From: Diogma glabrata
Lineage: Eukaryota; Arthropoda; Insecta; Diptera; Cylindrotomidae
DNA length: 64,000 nucleotides
Direction of reading: 5' to 3'
Assembly (NCBI GenBank): GCA_963693315.1
Contig: OY856186.1
Location: 385,190,865-385,254,864 of the forward strand
This document shows positions 51,675 through 64,000 of the stretch, piece after piece. The translations under genes and the position numbers were made by a program. How positions within the stretch are numbered: position 1 is the stretch's first letter; every line of letters starts with the position of its first letter. The notes below the pieces were generated by a model. It saw only the letters and a list, made by a program, of their open reading frames with translations. It ran no database searches and was not told where the DNA came from.

Positions 51675-54084
51675 TGTAACGAAGTAATTATGACGCCGTT
51701 GGATAACTCCCGGATTCATAGATCCACTACTTTATCATATATCTCACATTTTCATTACACGCGACTTTCGTAACTAATTTTTTTTACCATAATTAATTTA
51801 TAGTCCTCCGTTAATATATTTTCCGCTGCACTAATTTATTATTCCCTTAAAAATAATTTTTCTGTGTAATACACTGATTTTGAGCCACACTGCGTTTTCA
51901 CAAGCATAATTTCACTATAATGATTAATTTATTTCTCCGTGAACTCAAACCATAACCGCCGTCTGCTATTGTTGACATGAAACCTAAAATAGTTGTGCAT
52001 ATTTATCAATTTGTTTTCCTGCCTTAAAATTGTATCCGGCAATCAGAATAGAAATTAACCTGGAACCGATATATTTATTGTTATCGATTCTTCTTGCTGC
52101 TAGATACATATACATATATGATTCCCACAAGCGGGATTCTGCTGTAAATCAACTGTAGTTTGCTATTTTAAAATTGGTTGTGATACTACATAATCCGATA
52201 TCCTAATAATACTGGGTTTCAATTAGCTGCTGAGTCTAAATTCGGTTTTATTAAATTACCGACTTTCAATTATAATTGGTACGATCAAGTTGTCCGATAT
52301 TGTTTAACGTAAGAATTTCTTACAGATTAGTAACAAAGAAAACAAAACAACATCTTGTTTTGATTAATTAAAATAATTGTCCAAATTGATTTAGTACATT
52401 TGGCACCAAGTGGAAATGCGGTCTAAATATAATTTCGAGACTTCAACCTAAAGTCATTAGTTTCGCTATTCCCCTGTAGACGTACGACAAACAGTTGTTA
52501 TTTCACTTAGCAAATATATCGTTCAAAAATCATTTCATGATATGTGTCTCTTTTCTGCATGCATGAAATAAAACCAGTGTCACGTCAACTCATTTTATTT
52601 TAATTTATTTAAATTATTCTTTGCGTGATTAGTTTAATTTTGTTAAATTCGGTGCATCTTGAATTTTGAATTCCAATAAAGTGTTGCGACTCATAGTTTA
52701 GTGATTTTCTTGTGTGAACCGTTAATGTTCTAGATAATGTGTGACCTTGTTAGAGGTTAGCAAGCATAACAATCTAATTAAACCGATCTTGCCTTTTTCA
52801 TTCGTGTTATATGTTAGTTAAATTGAACATAAAATCTTACAGAAAATTCTTTTGCACGCAGTTCTGTAATTAAAGGGAAATTAAATTATTCTAAAATGCG
52901 AGATGGATTGGATAATTTAAGTTATAAACAACTATAGATTTTGAGTTCAAATTGGCTCCGTGGACATTTCCATAGCGCATTTACATTACTTACTTACCAC
53001 TACAGTCTTCATCGAACAATTTCTGTCATAGTACGGTGAACATACCATACCTGTAAAATAATCCATGTTATATAGGCTTATGATTATTCATTATGTTTGA
53101 GGGCTTACGATTAATTGGACATACATTAAATTTCAACAGTAGTTTGGATTAACCCTGTATTGTCTCATATCAGAAAAAGGATACATTTAGTTATACTCTG
53201 AGTCGGAAGTTAAATTAGTTCCGTGAATACTTCTGATAAAATAAATTAAGCTATCTAGCCGCCGTAGCTCAGACTGAGTCTGTTATACTATTCAGTGGAG
53301 AATTTACGCCTAAGAATATATCATAAAGTTAAACGTAGATGATAGGAAAATTTATTGTTCGGTGTGTTAGTCATTAAGGAAACTGAACCTAGAAATTTTA
53401 CCGTAACTTGACATAGTACAGTAACAGAAAAATTAACTAAATTACAGAAATTGAAATTAAGATAACTAGAAGATTAGGCCATAACGACTCGCTAATATTA
53501 TACCATATTAAATTTATACCGAAGTTTGTCAAATAAATTTTAAAGAGATAAAAGAAAAAGGTTATGTTTTGTGTTTGATGTTGGAAGCTTCATCTGTGTT
53601 TGCGAAATATATCAACTGATAAAGCAGATTGGCTTATTCCCGTTACTGGTGTAACGAAGTTTGGGAGAGCAAAGAGGAGTTACTTGTGGGAGAAGAATCA
53701 CCACTTGTCGGGGTGATTTACAATTATAATCCGGAGCCTACACTGGAAGGTATGAATGGCTGATGTCAAAGGAGTAAGTGGCGGGATCCGGACAAAACCA
53801 TGCGGTGAGTTTCATAGTTTTATTACTTTTAGGTGTGAGTGTGAATGTGCGAGTATATTTGTTGCATGCGCGTATGAGTGTCGGAATTTAATTGAAACCA
53901 TATATATACCAGACATTTTGCATAATTATTAAAATTACAAAAATTTTATGATATAAATTTTAAAAAAAAAAAATCAGTAAAAATTTAACCGCCAAAGTAA
54001 GGGAAAGTTTAAAGTAGTGTTAACTACCATAGATTCTTGTGATAATCATCCCTAAAGTATTATTTCAATTTTATATTGCATTTA

Positions 54085-56065
<1,981 letters not shown>

Positions 56066-56494
56066 TACATATAGTTACCAATTTTTTTATTTGAACTTAA
56101 TTGTTTTTTTTTGCTATATGGGCATGGATGTAGGTATGGTTGTATGTGTGCATGTGTGTGCGAGTGGGTGTAGGTGTGTGTGTGGGTGTGTGGGTTTGTG
56201 AGAGTAGGAGGTGCGAGGGCGTGTGAATGTGTGTTTGAATGTGGGGTTGGACATGCTGATCGCGGTTCTTTTGACTAGAGGGTCGCCAGAGTCTCATTTT
56301 TTTCACTTGTCTTTTTTTTCATTCCCGTGTTTATCATGTATTTCACGTACATTTCCGTATTTGTGCTGGAGTAGCAGGAATTACATCTCGATCCAAATGC
56401 TGTCGCTAGTCAGGAGCATATAAATAACCTCAACCACTTACGCGACCTGCTATGCCTCTTCGTTGTCTAACAACGAAGAAAGCGCTTCATTACA

Positions 56495-57608
56495 TCTACA
56501 ATCAATCACCATATTCAGATACAGAAGGAGTACTTCGCGCTTGTGATCAGAGAGATGCCGCCATTGGAGTGAAACCTGACTTAAAGGGACCTATTCTGCT
56601 GCCTAGAGTACAAAATATAACCCGCTTAATAATAATATCGTTTCACCGCAGATATCATCACCATAACCACGAGATCGTTATCAATGAACTCCGGCAAAAA
56701 TATTCTATTTCACGTTTAAGAGCTGCATTAAACTACGCCAGAAGGCCATGTCAAAAGGGCAAAAATGCCAGCGCGTCATCAAAACCACTGGAAATTACCG
56801 CATTACCGGCATCAAGACATTTATCGTTCAGCCATCCATTTTCACACATTGGAATCGACTACTTTGAACCCATGACGGTCGCAATTGGCAGACGACTGCA
56901 AAAGCGCTGGGGCGTTCTCATAACGTGCTTTATCACTCGGGTCTTACATATAGAGATTGCCCACACCATGTCGGCTGACTCCTGTATATTATGTATCAGG
57001 AATTCCATGTCCAGAAAATGGATACCAAATGAGATTAACAGTGACAATGGCACTAATTTTCGGAGAGCCGACAGTGAACTTCGGATGGTATTACAACAAA
57101 TACGGTGGAATAAGCTAGAAGAACGATTCACCAGCTCCACGACCAAATGGATATTCAATATGCCAGTTTATTCTCATATGGGAGGGATCTGGGGACGTCT
57201 GGTGCGCTCTGTAAAAACTACCCTCCATCAAATAATCCCCACAAGAAATCCATCGGATTAATTGCTACGAAGCATATTACTAAAGGTTGAAAATATCGTC
57301 AACTCACGCCCTCTCACCTACGTGCCACTGGACGAAGAGATCGACGAAGCTTTAACACCTAATCACTTTTTGTTAGGCTCCTCCAGCGGAATCAAGCCGA
57401 TATCAGAATTTCGTGATGATGTGGTAGTGCCGAAGAAAAACTGGATGGCTTCCCAGCAGTACGCCAACGCCTTCTGGAAGAAATGGATCCACGACTATCT
57501 ACCAACCATTACAAGAACAACAAAATGGTTCGATACCGTGAAGCCCATACAAAAGGGTGATGTGGTGATTGTGGTAGATGAGAACAACCCCAGAAATTTG
57601 CCAACTCA
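56495..57608 (+). pseudogene. BEL/Pao integrase fragment
   Basis: One frame with an in-frame TAA at 57259-57261. It reads SPYSDTEGVLRACDQRDAAI, GPILLPR, the integrase core with Asp in GIDYFEPM (codon 56857) and Asp in SDNGTNF (57043), then HMGGIWGRLVRSVK. In BEL/Pao elements that last motif normally has Glu after Trp; here it is Gly (57193-57195), so the third catalytic acid is lost. After the stop: IVNSRPLTYVPLDEEIDEAL, TPNHFLLGSSSG and KPIQKGDVVIVVDENNPRN. Only one Cys of the zinc-binding CxxC is seen. It is truncated at both ends, by E4 and just before E5. Confidence 0.85.
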
Positions 57609-57612
57609 TGTT
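57609..57612. repeat. Target-site duplication of E5, left (TGTT)
   Basis: TGTT precedes E5 and the same bases follow it at 63720-63723. Confidence 0.7.
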
Positions 57613-59169
57613 TGTAATGAAGCGCTGTTCGTTGATTAGCAGGCCGCGTACCTAGCGAGATTGGTCCATACTAGCTGCAATCTGTGGGGACGAGAAAGAA
57701 ATCCTGCTGCTCCAACACAAATAAACAATATCGTACGCGTAATTCGAAAACGGATCCAAAGGAAAACAAGTGACCGAAGTAGATTTTGGCGACCCCATAT
57801 GCGAAAGAACCACGATCACCACGTCCAACCCCGCATCTATTCACACATTCTCAAACTCACGCCTTGAATACATTCGCACACACACATACACATACACACA
57901 CATCCTCACCTATGCACCTTTTTGTATCTAAAATTAATTAAGTCCCAAATCGCTTAACTGACGCTAAACCAAAAATTCAGAGTGAAGTTTGCAATAAGGT
58001 AAGTTTCAACGATTTATTTTACATACCCCTGTGATATAAATATCTAATATAGATGATACAAAAAAAAATATCTATTGTATAATCTATATATTATAATATA
58101 GTAAAATTGGTAAATATGAGAACAGGTCATCATCACCTTCCTTTAGAGACCCAACTTTCCCTGGACATCTCTGGTTCACCCATTTCAGCATCATCACCGA
58201 CTTTAACGTTAGATTATTAAAACTATCAGTGAATCTTTCTTGAATAATATTCTTAAATAGTTCACCTTCTTGATTTATTTCGATTGGAGTTTCATTATCA
58301 AAAGGTTGTCCTACTAAAATTACTAATTTCACTATGATTTCAGTTTAATAGCGAAGTACCTTCCTCTAAAATCAATAGAATCAATAGAGACAACAATTTT
58401 TAATCCAAAAAAAAATCTTTTCACTGAATATTTAGACCATATATCAACTCACTGAATGGCTATATAGTTTACTAGGTAGTCACTGTTCGCCGATACACAG
58501 GCGGTTATAATGAATAGAAACCTTGGGTTGAACACAGACATTTTGGGTTAACATTTTTTTTTTTTTGAGGTTTCACTAATGAAACGATCACCTGTTATTC
58601 TCAGAATAAAATAAAGAGACTTTCACTAAAGTTTCATTCGCCCCCACATACGCACCCCATGTATATAAACACCCGTACATAAACTCACGCACACATTCAT
58701 ACATACATACTCATCTAAACATAATTAAAGTGACTCACCCCATAGTATTGTCCAAACCCGCTCGTTGTCCTTTGAACGCTCAATCAGTCGCTCATCCTCA
58801 CCATGTTGGGTGTTTGGGAAATATATATCAATCTATTCCGCCATCAGGATGATAATGACGTCCCACAAAAAAAAACTTGTTACCTCTATAATGCACAATA
58901 TCTTTGAAGCATCAATTCCGATCTTGTTCCCTTAACTTTGCCACAGCACAAAAAATATCGGAATTGTATTAGTTAACTCCCAAAAAGTTTGTTTCCTTAT
59001 TTTGGGGAACAGCTGGTATGTTTATTTATACTATGTTTCAGATGTCGGTCACAGACCAATACAGACAACAGTTTTTATATACTTTGTTGTTTTTTTGTAT
59101 TTCTTTTCGTTTCTTTTGGTTTTTTTATTCATCAACTAACTTAGTTTTAATTTTATATAATTGATAGGA

Positions 59170-59548
59170 AATTACACTAAAATGAGCAGTTAGAAATAAA
59201 TTAACAAACATAAATTCGGATACTAAACATCGACCAAAGGTATTGATCGGTATATACTTCATGCATTAACTATGTAAATTTTCATCTATATAATCAATAA
59301 AAAAAATTGCACTAAACTAATTGGCTACTAATAATAAATTACTGTACATTAATTGGGATATTGACACCGACGAACACAACAATGAATTTCATCTTTTTTT
59401 TATTATTCATTTGATTTGACATTATCTAATTTAAGCTTAGTTAATAAGCCCATCAAAATTTACACTAAAAAAAAAGTGTCTAGTGATAATTTAAAATGAC
59501 TGTACATAAATTTTATCACTAATACAGACACAGATAAAGAATTATTTT
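59170..59548 (+). repeat. ~135-155-bp tandem units in E5 (left part)
   Basis: TTACACTAAAATGAG (59173), TTGCACTAAACTAATTGG (59308) and TTACACTAAAAAAAAAGTG (59460), each followed by TACTGTACAT- or GACTGTACAT-like sequence. A further unit occurs at about 62843, beyond the DINE-like pair, so that pair inserted inside this array. Confidence 0.6.
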
Positions 59549-61320
59549 ACTTCGGTCTGAAAGACCTAAGTATTACATTCATGAGCTCAAAGTGAAATTT
59601 TTACCCCCACTTTTTTTGACATTTCTCGACGTTTTAGGACCTCCTGATTCTAAAAAAGCAAAAAAAGAAAAAATGTATGTCTGTCTGTCGGCCGGCCGGC
59701 CGCAGGCCGCCGTCATTACCTACACTGCAGGGAAAACGGCTGGAGGGATTTCAAAAAATTTTTTTTCTAAAAATAGGTATTCACAAGATGCAGGTCCGAA
59801 AGGACGCTGTGTTCGATAACTGTACCGGAAGTGTGTCAAAAAAATCATTATGTGTGTCAAAAATAGCAAATTTTCATATTTTTGGCTTAAAAAACGTTCA
59901 TTTTAAGTGATTACGAGTAGGAACATTAAATTTGGGGGAATCTTGATGGTCGGGATTGGTATGTGAGATCAAAAACTAGATTATTGCATTATAAGTTTGT
60001 CAAAAAAATGTTGTCAAGTGTGTCAAAAGAAAAATTTTTATTTTTTTTTTACCTAATTTTTTGGAAAAAAAATAAAATTAATTGTTTGTTGGAAATGAAA
60101 TTTTATTATTATTATTGAGAATTATGGCATTATAAGTTTGTCAAAAAAATGTTGTCAAGTGTGTCAAAAGAAAGATTTTTATTTATTTTTTTACTCAATT
60201 TTTTGGAAAAAAATAAAATTGTTTGTTTGAAATGAAACTACTTCGGTTTTATTATTATTATTGAGAATTAAGGTATTATAAGTTTGTCAAAAAAATGTTG
60301 TCAAGTGTGTCAAAAGAAAGATTTTTATTTATGTTTTTACCCAACTTTTTGGAACAAAATAAACTTGTTTGTTTGAATTGAAATTTTATTATTATTATTG
60401 AGAATTATGGCATTATAAGTTTGTCAAAAAAATGTTGTCAAGTGTGTCAAAAGAGAGATTTTTATTTATTTTTTACCCAATTTTTTGGAAAAAATAAAAT
60501 TGTTTGCTCGAAATGAAATTTTATTATTATTGTTGAGAATTATGGCATTATAAGTTTGTCAAAAAAATGTTGTCAAGTGTGTCAAAAAATGTTAAATCAT
60601 TTATTTTTTAGCCAATTTTTTGGAAAAAAAAATGTAGCTGTTTTTATGACGTAAATGTAATTGAACATGGAAATTTATGAATTTGTTATAGTTTTTGAAA
60701 TATTTTTGGAATTTTGAAAAAGTTTGCATTTTTGATTTTGTAATAATTTTTACAATATTTTTAGAATTTCGGAAAATTTTAATTTTTGATTTTGTAAGAA
60801 TTTTTGGAATATTTTTAGAATTTTGAAAAATTTTTAATTTTTGATTTTATTATAATTTTTGGAATTTTGAAAAAAGTTTCAATTTTTGATTTTGTAATAA
60901 TTTTTGCAATATTTTTAGAATTTCGGAAAAGTTCGAATTTTTAAGAATTTTTGGCATATTACGGAATTTAGAAAAAGTTTAAATATTTGATTTCATTCTA
61001 ATTTTTAGAATATTTTTGGAATTTTGAAAAAGTTTGATTTTATTTAATTTAGCAATATTTTTGGAATTTTGATTATAATTTTCCGGCAACGTATTGATGT
61101 TTCGTGTTAGTTTTGTAATAACTTTTTAAACAGATATAAAAAATACTTGCACTTTAACAAAGAGTTATGTTTGATATACATCGCTGCCCAAAACTAAAAA
61201 CCATGTAAGTTTTTTGCCGAAAACTATATCAAAATCCTTTACCCAGACCGAAGTCTTGATATCTCAGAGCTGTGAGATTTCAGCCCCTCCATATTTTTTT
61301 TGTTGGTTTTTTTCTATATT
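59549..61320 (+). mobile_element. Helentron/DINE-like repeat, unit 1 of a tandem pair
   Basis: Begins ACTTCGGTCTGAAAGACC. It contains GTCTGTCTGTCGGCCGGCC (about 59681; a GTCY run as in DINE-1), CGATAACTGTACCGGAAGTG, about five ~135-bp units with TTTGTCAAAAAAATGTTGTC AAGTGTGTC (59995-60590), then ~55-bp AT units (60650-61080). Near the 3' end are CAGACCGAAGT (61240), the inverse of the start, and a small hairpin ATCTCAGAGCTGTGAGAT (61261). Subterminal inverted repeats plus a 3' hairpin and no TIR suggest a non-autonomous Helentron; this is inference. Confidence 0.7.
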
Positions 61321-62790
61321 ACTTCGGTCTGAAAGACCTAAGTATTACATTCATGAGCTCAAACTGAAATTCTTACCCCCACTTTTTTGGCATTTCTCGA
61401 CGTTTTAGGACCTACTGATTCTAAAAGAGCAACAAAAAAATCGTATGTCTGTCTGTCGGCCGGCCGGCCGTCATTACCTACGCTGCAGGGAAAACCACTG
61501 AAGGGATTTCAAAAAATTATTTTTCTAAAAATAGGTATACTCAAGGGACAGGTCTGAAAGGACGCTGTGTTCGATAACTGTACCGGAAGTGTGTCAAAAA
61601 ATCATTATGTGTGTAAAAATAGCAAATTTTCATATTTTTGACTTAAAAAACGTTTATTTTAAGTGATTACGAGTAGGAACATTAAATTTGGAGTAATTTT
61701 GATGGTTGGGATTGGTATGTGAGATCAAAAACTAGATTATTGCATTATAAGTTTGTCAGAAAATGTTGTCAAGTGTGTCATAAGAAAGATTTTTATTTAT
61801 TTTTTACCCAATTTTTGGAAAAAAATCAAATTGTTTGTTTAAAATGAGATTTTGTTATTATTATTGAGAATTATGGTATTATAAGTTTGTCAAAAAAATG
61901 TTGTCAAGTGTGTCAAAAGAAGGTTTCTATTTATTTTTTACCCAATTTTTTTAGAAAAAAATTAAATTAATAGTTTCTATGACATGAAATTTCATTACTA
62001 TTATAGAGAATTATGGCATTATAAGTTTGTCAAAAAATAATGTCAAGCGTGTCAAAAAATGATTTCATTTATTTTTTTAGCCAATTTTTTGAAAAAAAAA
62101 AATGTAGCTATTTTTATGACGTAAATGTAATTGGACATGGACATTTTTGAATTTGTTATAGTTTTTGAAATATTTTTGGAATTTTGAAAAAAGTTTGTAT
62201 TTTTGATTTTGTAATAATTTTTGCAATATTTTTTGAATTTTGGAAAAAGTTTTAATCTTTGATTTTTTAAGAATTTTTGGAATATTTTTAGAATTTTGAA
62301 AAATTTTAAATTTTTGATTTTATTATAATATTTGGAATTTTGAAAAAATTTTCAATTTTTGATTTTGTAATAATTTTTGCAATATTTTTAGAATTTTGGA
62401 AAAAGTTTGAATTTTTAAGAATTTTTGGAATATTATCGGAATTTAGAAAAAGTTTAAATATTTGATTTTATTCTAATTTTTGGAATATTTTTGCAATTTT
62501 GAAAAAGTTAATTTTATTTAATTTAACAATATTTTTGGAATTTTGATTATATTTTCCGGCAACGTATTGATGTTTCGTGTTAGTGTTTTAATTAATTTCC
62601 AAACAGAGATAAAAAACTACTTGTATTTTAACAAAGAGCTATGTTTGATATACATCGCTGCCCAAAACTAAAAACCATGTCCTCATAAAAGTTTTTTGCT
62701 GAAAACTATATCAAAATCCTTAACCCAGACCGAAGTCTTGATATCTTAGAGCTGTGAGATTTCAGTCCCTCCCATATTTTAATATTAATT
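61321..62790 (+). mobile_element. Helentron/DINE-like repeat, unit 2 of a tandem pair
   Basis: Head-to-tail copy starting ACTTCGGTCTGAAAGACC directly after unit 1. It has the same order of parts but only about three ~135-bp units (61740-62060), and ends CAGACCGAAGT (62728) with ATCTTAGAGCTGTGAGAT. Tandem head-to-tail arrangement is typical of Helitron-type elements. Confidence 0.7.
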
Positions 62791-63244
62791 TAATTAGGCT
62801 TTATTCAATTTAAAGTTTAGTTACCACAGCCATCAGAATTGGCACTCAAAAAAAACTGCCTAGTGATAAATCAAAAATTACTGTACATACACAGATAATG
62901 AATTTACAGTTTTTTTTATTTTGGTTGATTAGTTTTAATTGTTACAAATCAATTAAATTTGCGCTCAAAGACGCCATTAGAAATATAGAAATGTATTTAA
63001 ATTTCGATACCGGTTTTGTGGATTTATCCCTCGGTTTCAGCATCATCCAGCACGCAATCCAAGATAATTTTTTGTTTTTTTTTTCTTTTCAATTGGGAAA
63101 AGCCTCAGCGTCGGTTTTTTTAAATCAAAACTTAATTTTTTGTAATCTCTCTGCAGACAGAAAAATGTCCGAATTTTGACAGTCATCACTCAGATAATAA
63201 CAATTAAAACAAATTGACAATGCCGACTAAGAGAGATTCTATGT

Positions 63245-63360
63245 CTTCAACCACGTATTTATAGTTAAAGTCACGCCGCTTATAAACAATAACAAATCGA
63301 TAAACACGATAAGTTGTTTATCGGTTTTTCTCTTTCGTTAAATATGTGTACCCACTAAAG
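63245..63360 (+). promoter_or_regulatory. TATA-like conserved block near the 3' end of E5
   Basis: GTATTTATAGTTAAAG, then GCTTATAAACAATAACAAAT, then TGTACCCACTAAAGAGT. Same order as at 8225-8330 in E1. Possible promoter of the element; inference from conservation only. Confidence 0.4.
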
Positions 63361-63719
63361 AGTCTACACTATTAACTTGTACTAAAATTGGAAAGGAATT
63401 ATACATAGAAATATTGGATATGAAATGAAGCAAAAGCAACTCCAAAGGTTCATGACAATACAATAACCGAAAAGTAACTTATTGATTCTTCCAATCCTTT
63501 GGAAAATAGAGCGATTTCAAATTAAGGAAAGTACACAACCATTTTATGACAAATTCCAACAGAAACTAGTGCGATAAACGATTACGATCTGAATATACGA
63601 AATTCGGTTTAAAAAAAAGGTGGAAACAGCTACGAAAGCCTTTCGTTAAGGAAAATCTAATGCGTGCAAGCAAGCAGTGCGTTCCTAAATCAAGGGAATT
63701 ACACAACTGCTTCGTTACA

Positions 63720-64000
63720 TGTTCAAAACAGCGGATTAATCAAAGAAATTTCTGTAATACTAATGTTGTTTAAATTCTAAGTAGATTTATTGAGTTTCGT
63801 TTACATTGTTCAATTTCAATTTGTTTCATAAATAATTTATTTAAAAGCAGCAAGTGTAGTTGTGTAAAAAGAACAAAGTCCGAACCTTGACGTATAAATA
63901 CTAAAAGTAAATTTAATTATTACTAATTGTATTTAGACTAATTTAAAAATGTAATTTAGGAATTTTAAAGTCTTTCGAAACATCTTTAAAATAAAACTAT
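63720..64000. other. Flank of E5, no feature found
   Basis: It starts with the TGTT duplication. It does not continue the BEL pol sequence left of E5, so that pol fragment was already truncated before E5 arrived. Confidence 0.5.

Larger units (their letters stand above)
57613..63719 (+). mobile_element. E-family element, copy E5 (with nested DINE-like pair)
   Basis: Starts TGTAATGAAGCGCTG and ends CTGCTTCGTTACA; the 4-bp duplication is TGTT. Landmarks: CCTGCTGCTCCAACACAAAT, TGGCGACCCC (57788), CGATCACCACGTCCAACCCC, CA-rich tract (57850-57900), anchor ACTCACCCCAT (58733), ~135-155-bp tandem units (from 59170), TATTTATAG (63258), TGTACCCACTAAAGAGT (63349) and the terminus. Without the 59549-62790 insertion it is about 2.87 kb, close to E1 and E2. 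No protein-coding region is recognised; the minus-strand open stretch 58084-58332 has no known motif. Confidence 0.78.

Noticed and set aside
53261..53330. tRNA-like start GCCGTAGCTCAGACTGAG
   Set aside because: It resembles a D-arm but no anticodon stem, T-arm or acceptor pairing follows.
56097..56306. Minus-strand frame rich in HTHTPTPT (also 29873-30058)
   Set aside because: Translation of the CA-rich tract in E elements.
57613..57790. A standard short BEL LTR (about 170 bp) ending before TGGCGACC
   Set aside because: Tempting because TGGCGACC resembles a primer site, but the 4-bp duplication lies about 6 kb apart at the far end, and no second copy of this 170-bp piece lies at the 3' end.

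Overview
The window looks like insect (arthropod) nuclear DNA. It is very AT-rich, has long (TA)n tracts, and nearly everything recognisable is a transposable element of a class common in insects: a Ty3/gypsy LTR element, BEL/Pao pol fragments, several non-LTR retrotransposons (LINEs), long-TIR DNA transposons and Helentron/DINE-like repeats. I found no convincing intact host gene and no tRNA or rRNA gene. It reads as heterochromatin-like, heavily nested repeat DNA. Assignments rest on motifs read by eye; no database was searched.

Region by region. (1) 1-14.6 kb: arrays of a 9-bp minisatellite (unit TCTTGACTG) at 1-938, 8522-12455 and 13751-14640. The first two are one array split by a large element (E1, 939-8521), which itself contains a gypsy element with identical LTRs (1378-6111) inserted into a (TA)n tract. 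The arrays repeatedly reverse strand orientation, and a conserved ~130-150 bp module sits at the reversals. (2) 14.6-27.4 kb: mostly gene-free AT-rich DNA with a palindromic MITE, (TA)n tracts, LINE remnants, a THAP-domain ORF carried in a 1.2-kb insertion, a long-TIR transposon remnant and one DINE-like repeat. (3) 27.5-33.2 kb: a ~3-kb DNA transposon with ~600-bp TIRs, split by a second E element (E2). (4) 34.8-46.6 kb: a third E element (E3) containing an apparently intact two-ORF LINE, a 5'-truncated LINE tail, a near-complete second LINE and a 794-bp hairpin element. (5) 47-51 kb: a LINE tail, then 3.6 kb without recognised features. (6) 51-64 kb: BEL/Pao pol fragments around two further E elements, E4 (minus) and E5 (plus). 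E5 contains a head-to-tail pair of DINE-like repeats.

The most unusual content is the E family: five copies with TGTAATGAAGC...GCTTCRTTACA-like ends, a 4-bp target duplication visible at three of them, about 2.7-2.9 kb long without nested insertions, and no coding capacity. They could be solo LTRs of a very long-LTR retroelement or a TIR element of a Ginger-like type. The second is the strand-switching 9-bp satellite with higher-order structure.

The order of events can be partly read from nesting: satellite, then E1, then gypsy; long-TIR transposon, then E2; E3, then LINEs. There are no operons or pathways here; the proteins encoded are Gag, protease, RT, RNase H, integrase, endonuclease and transposase, each acting on its own element.
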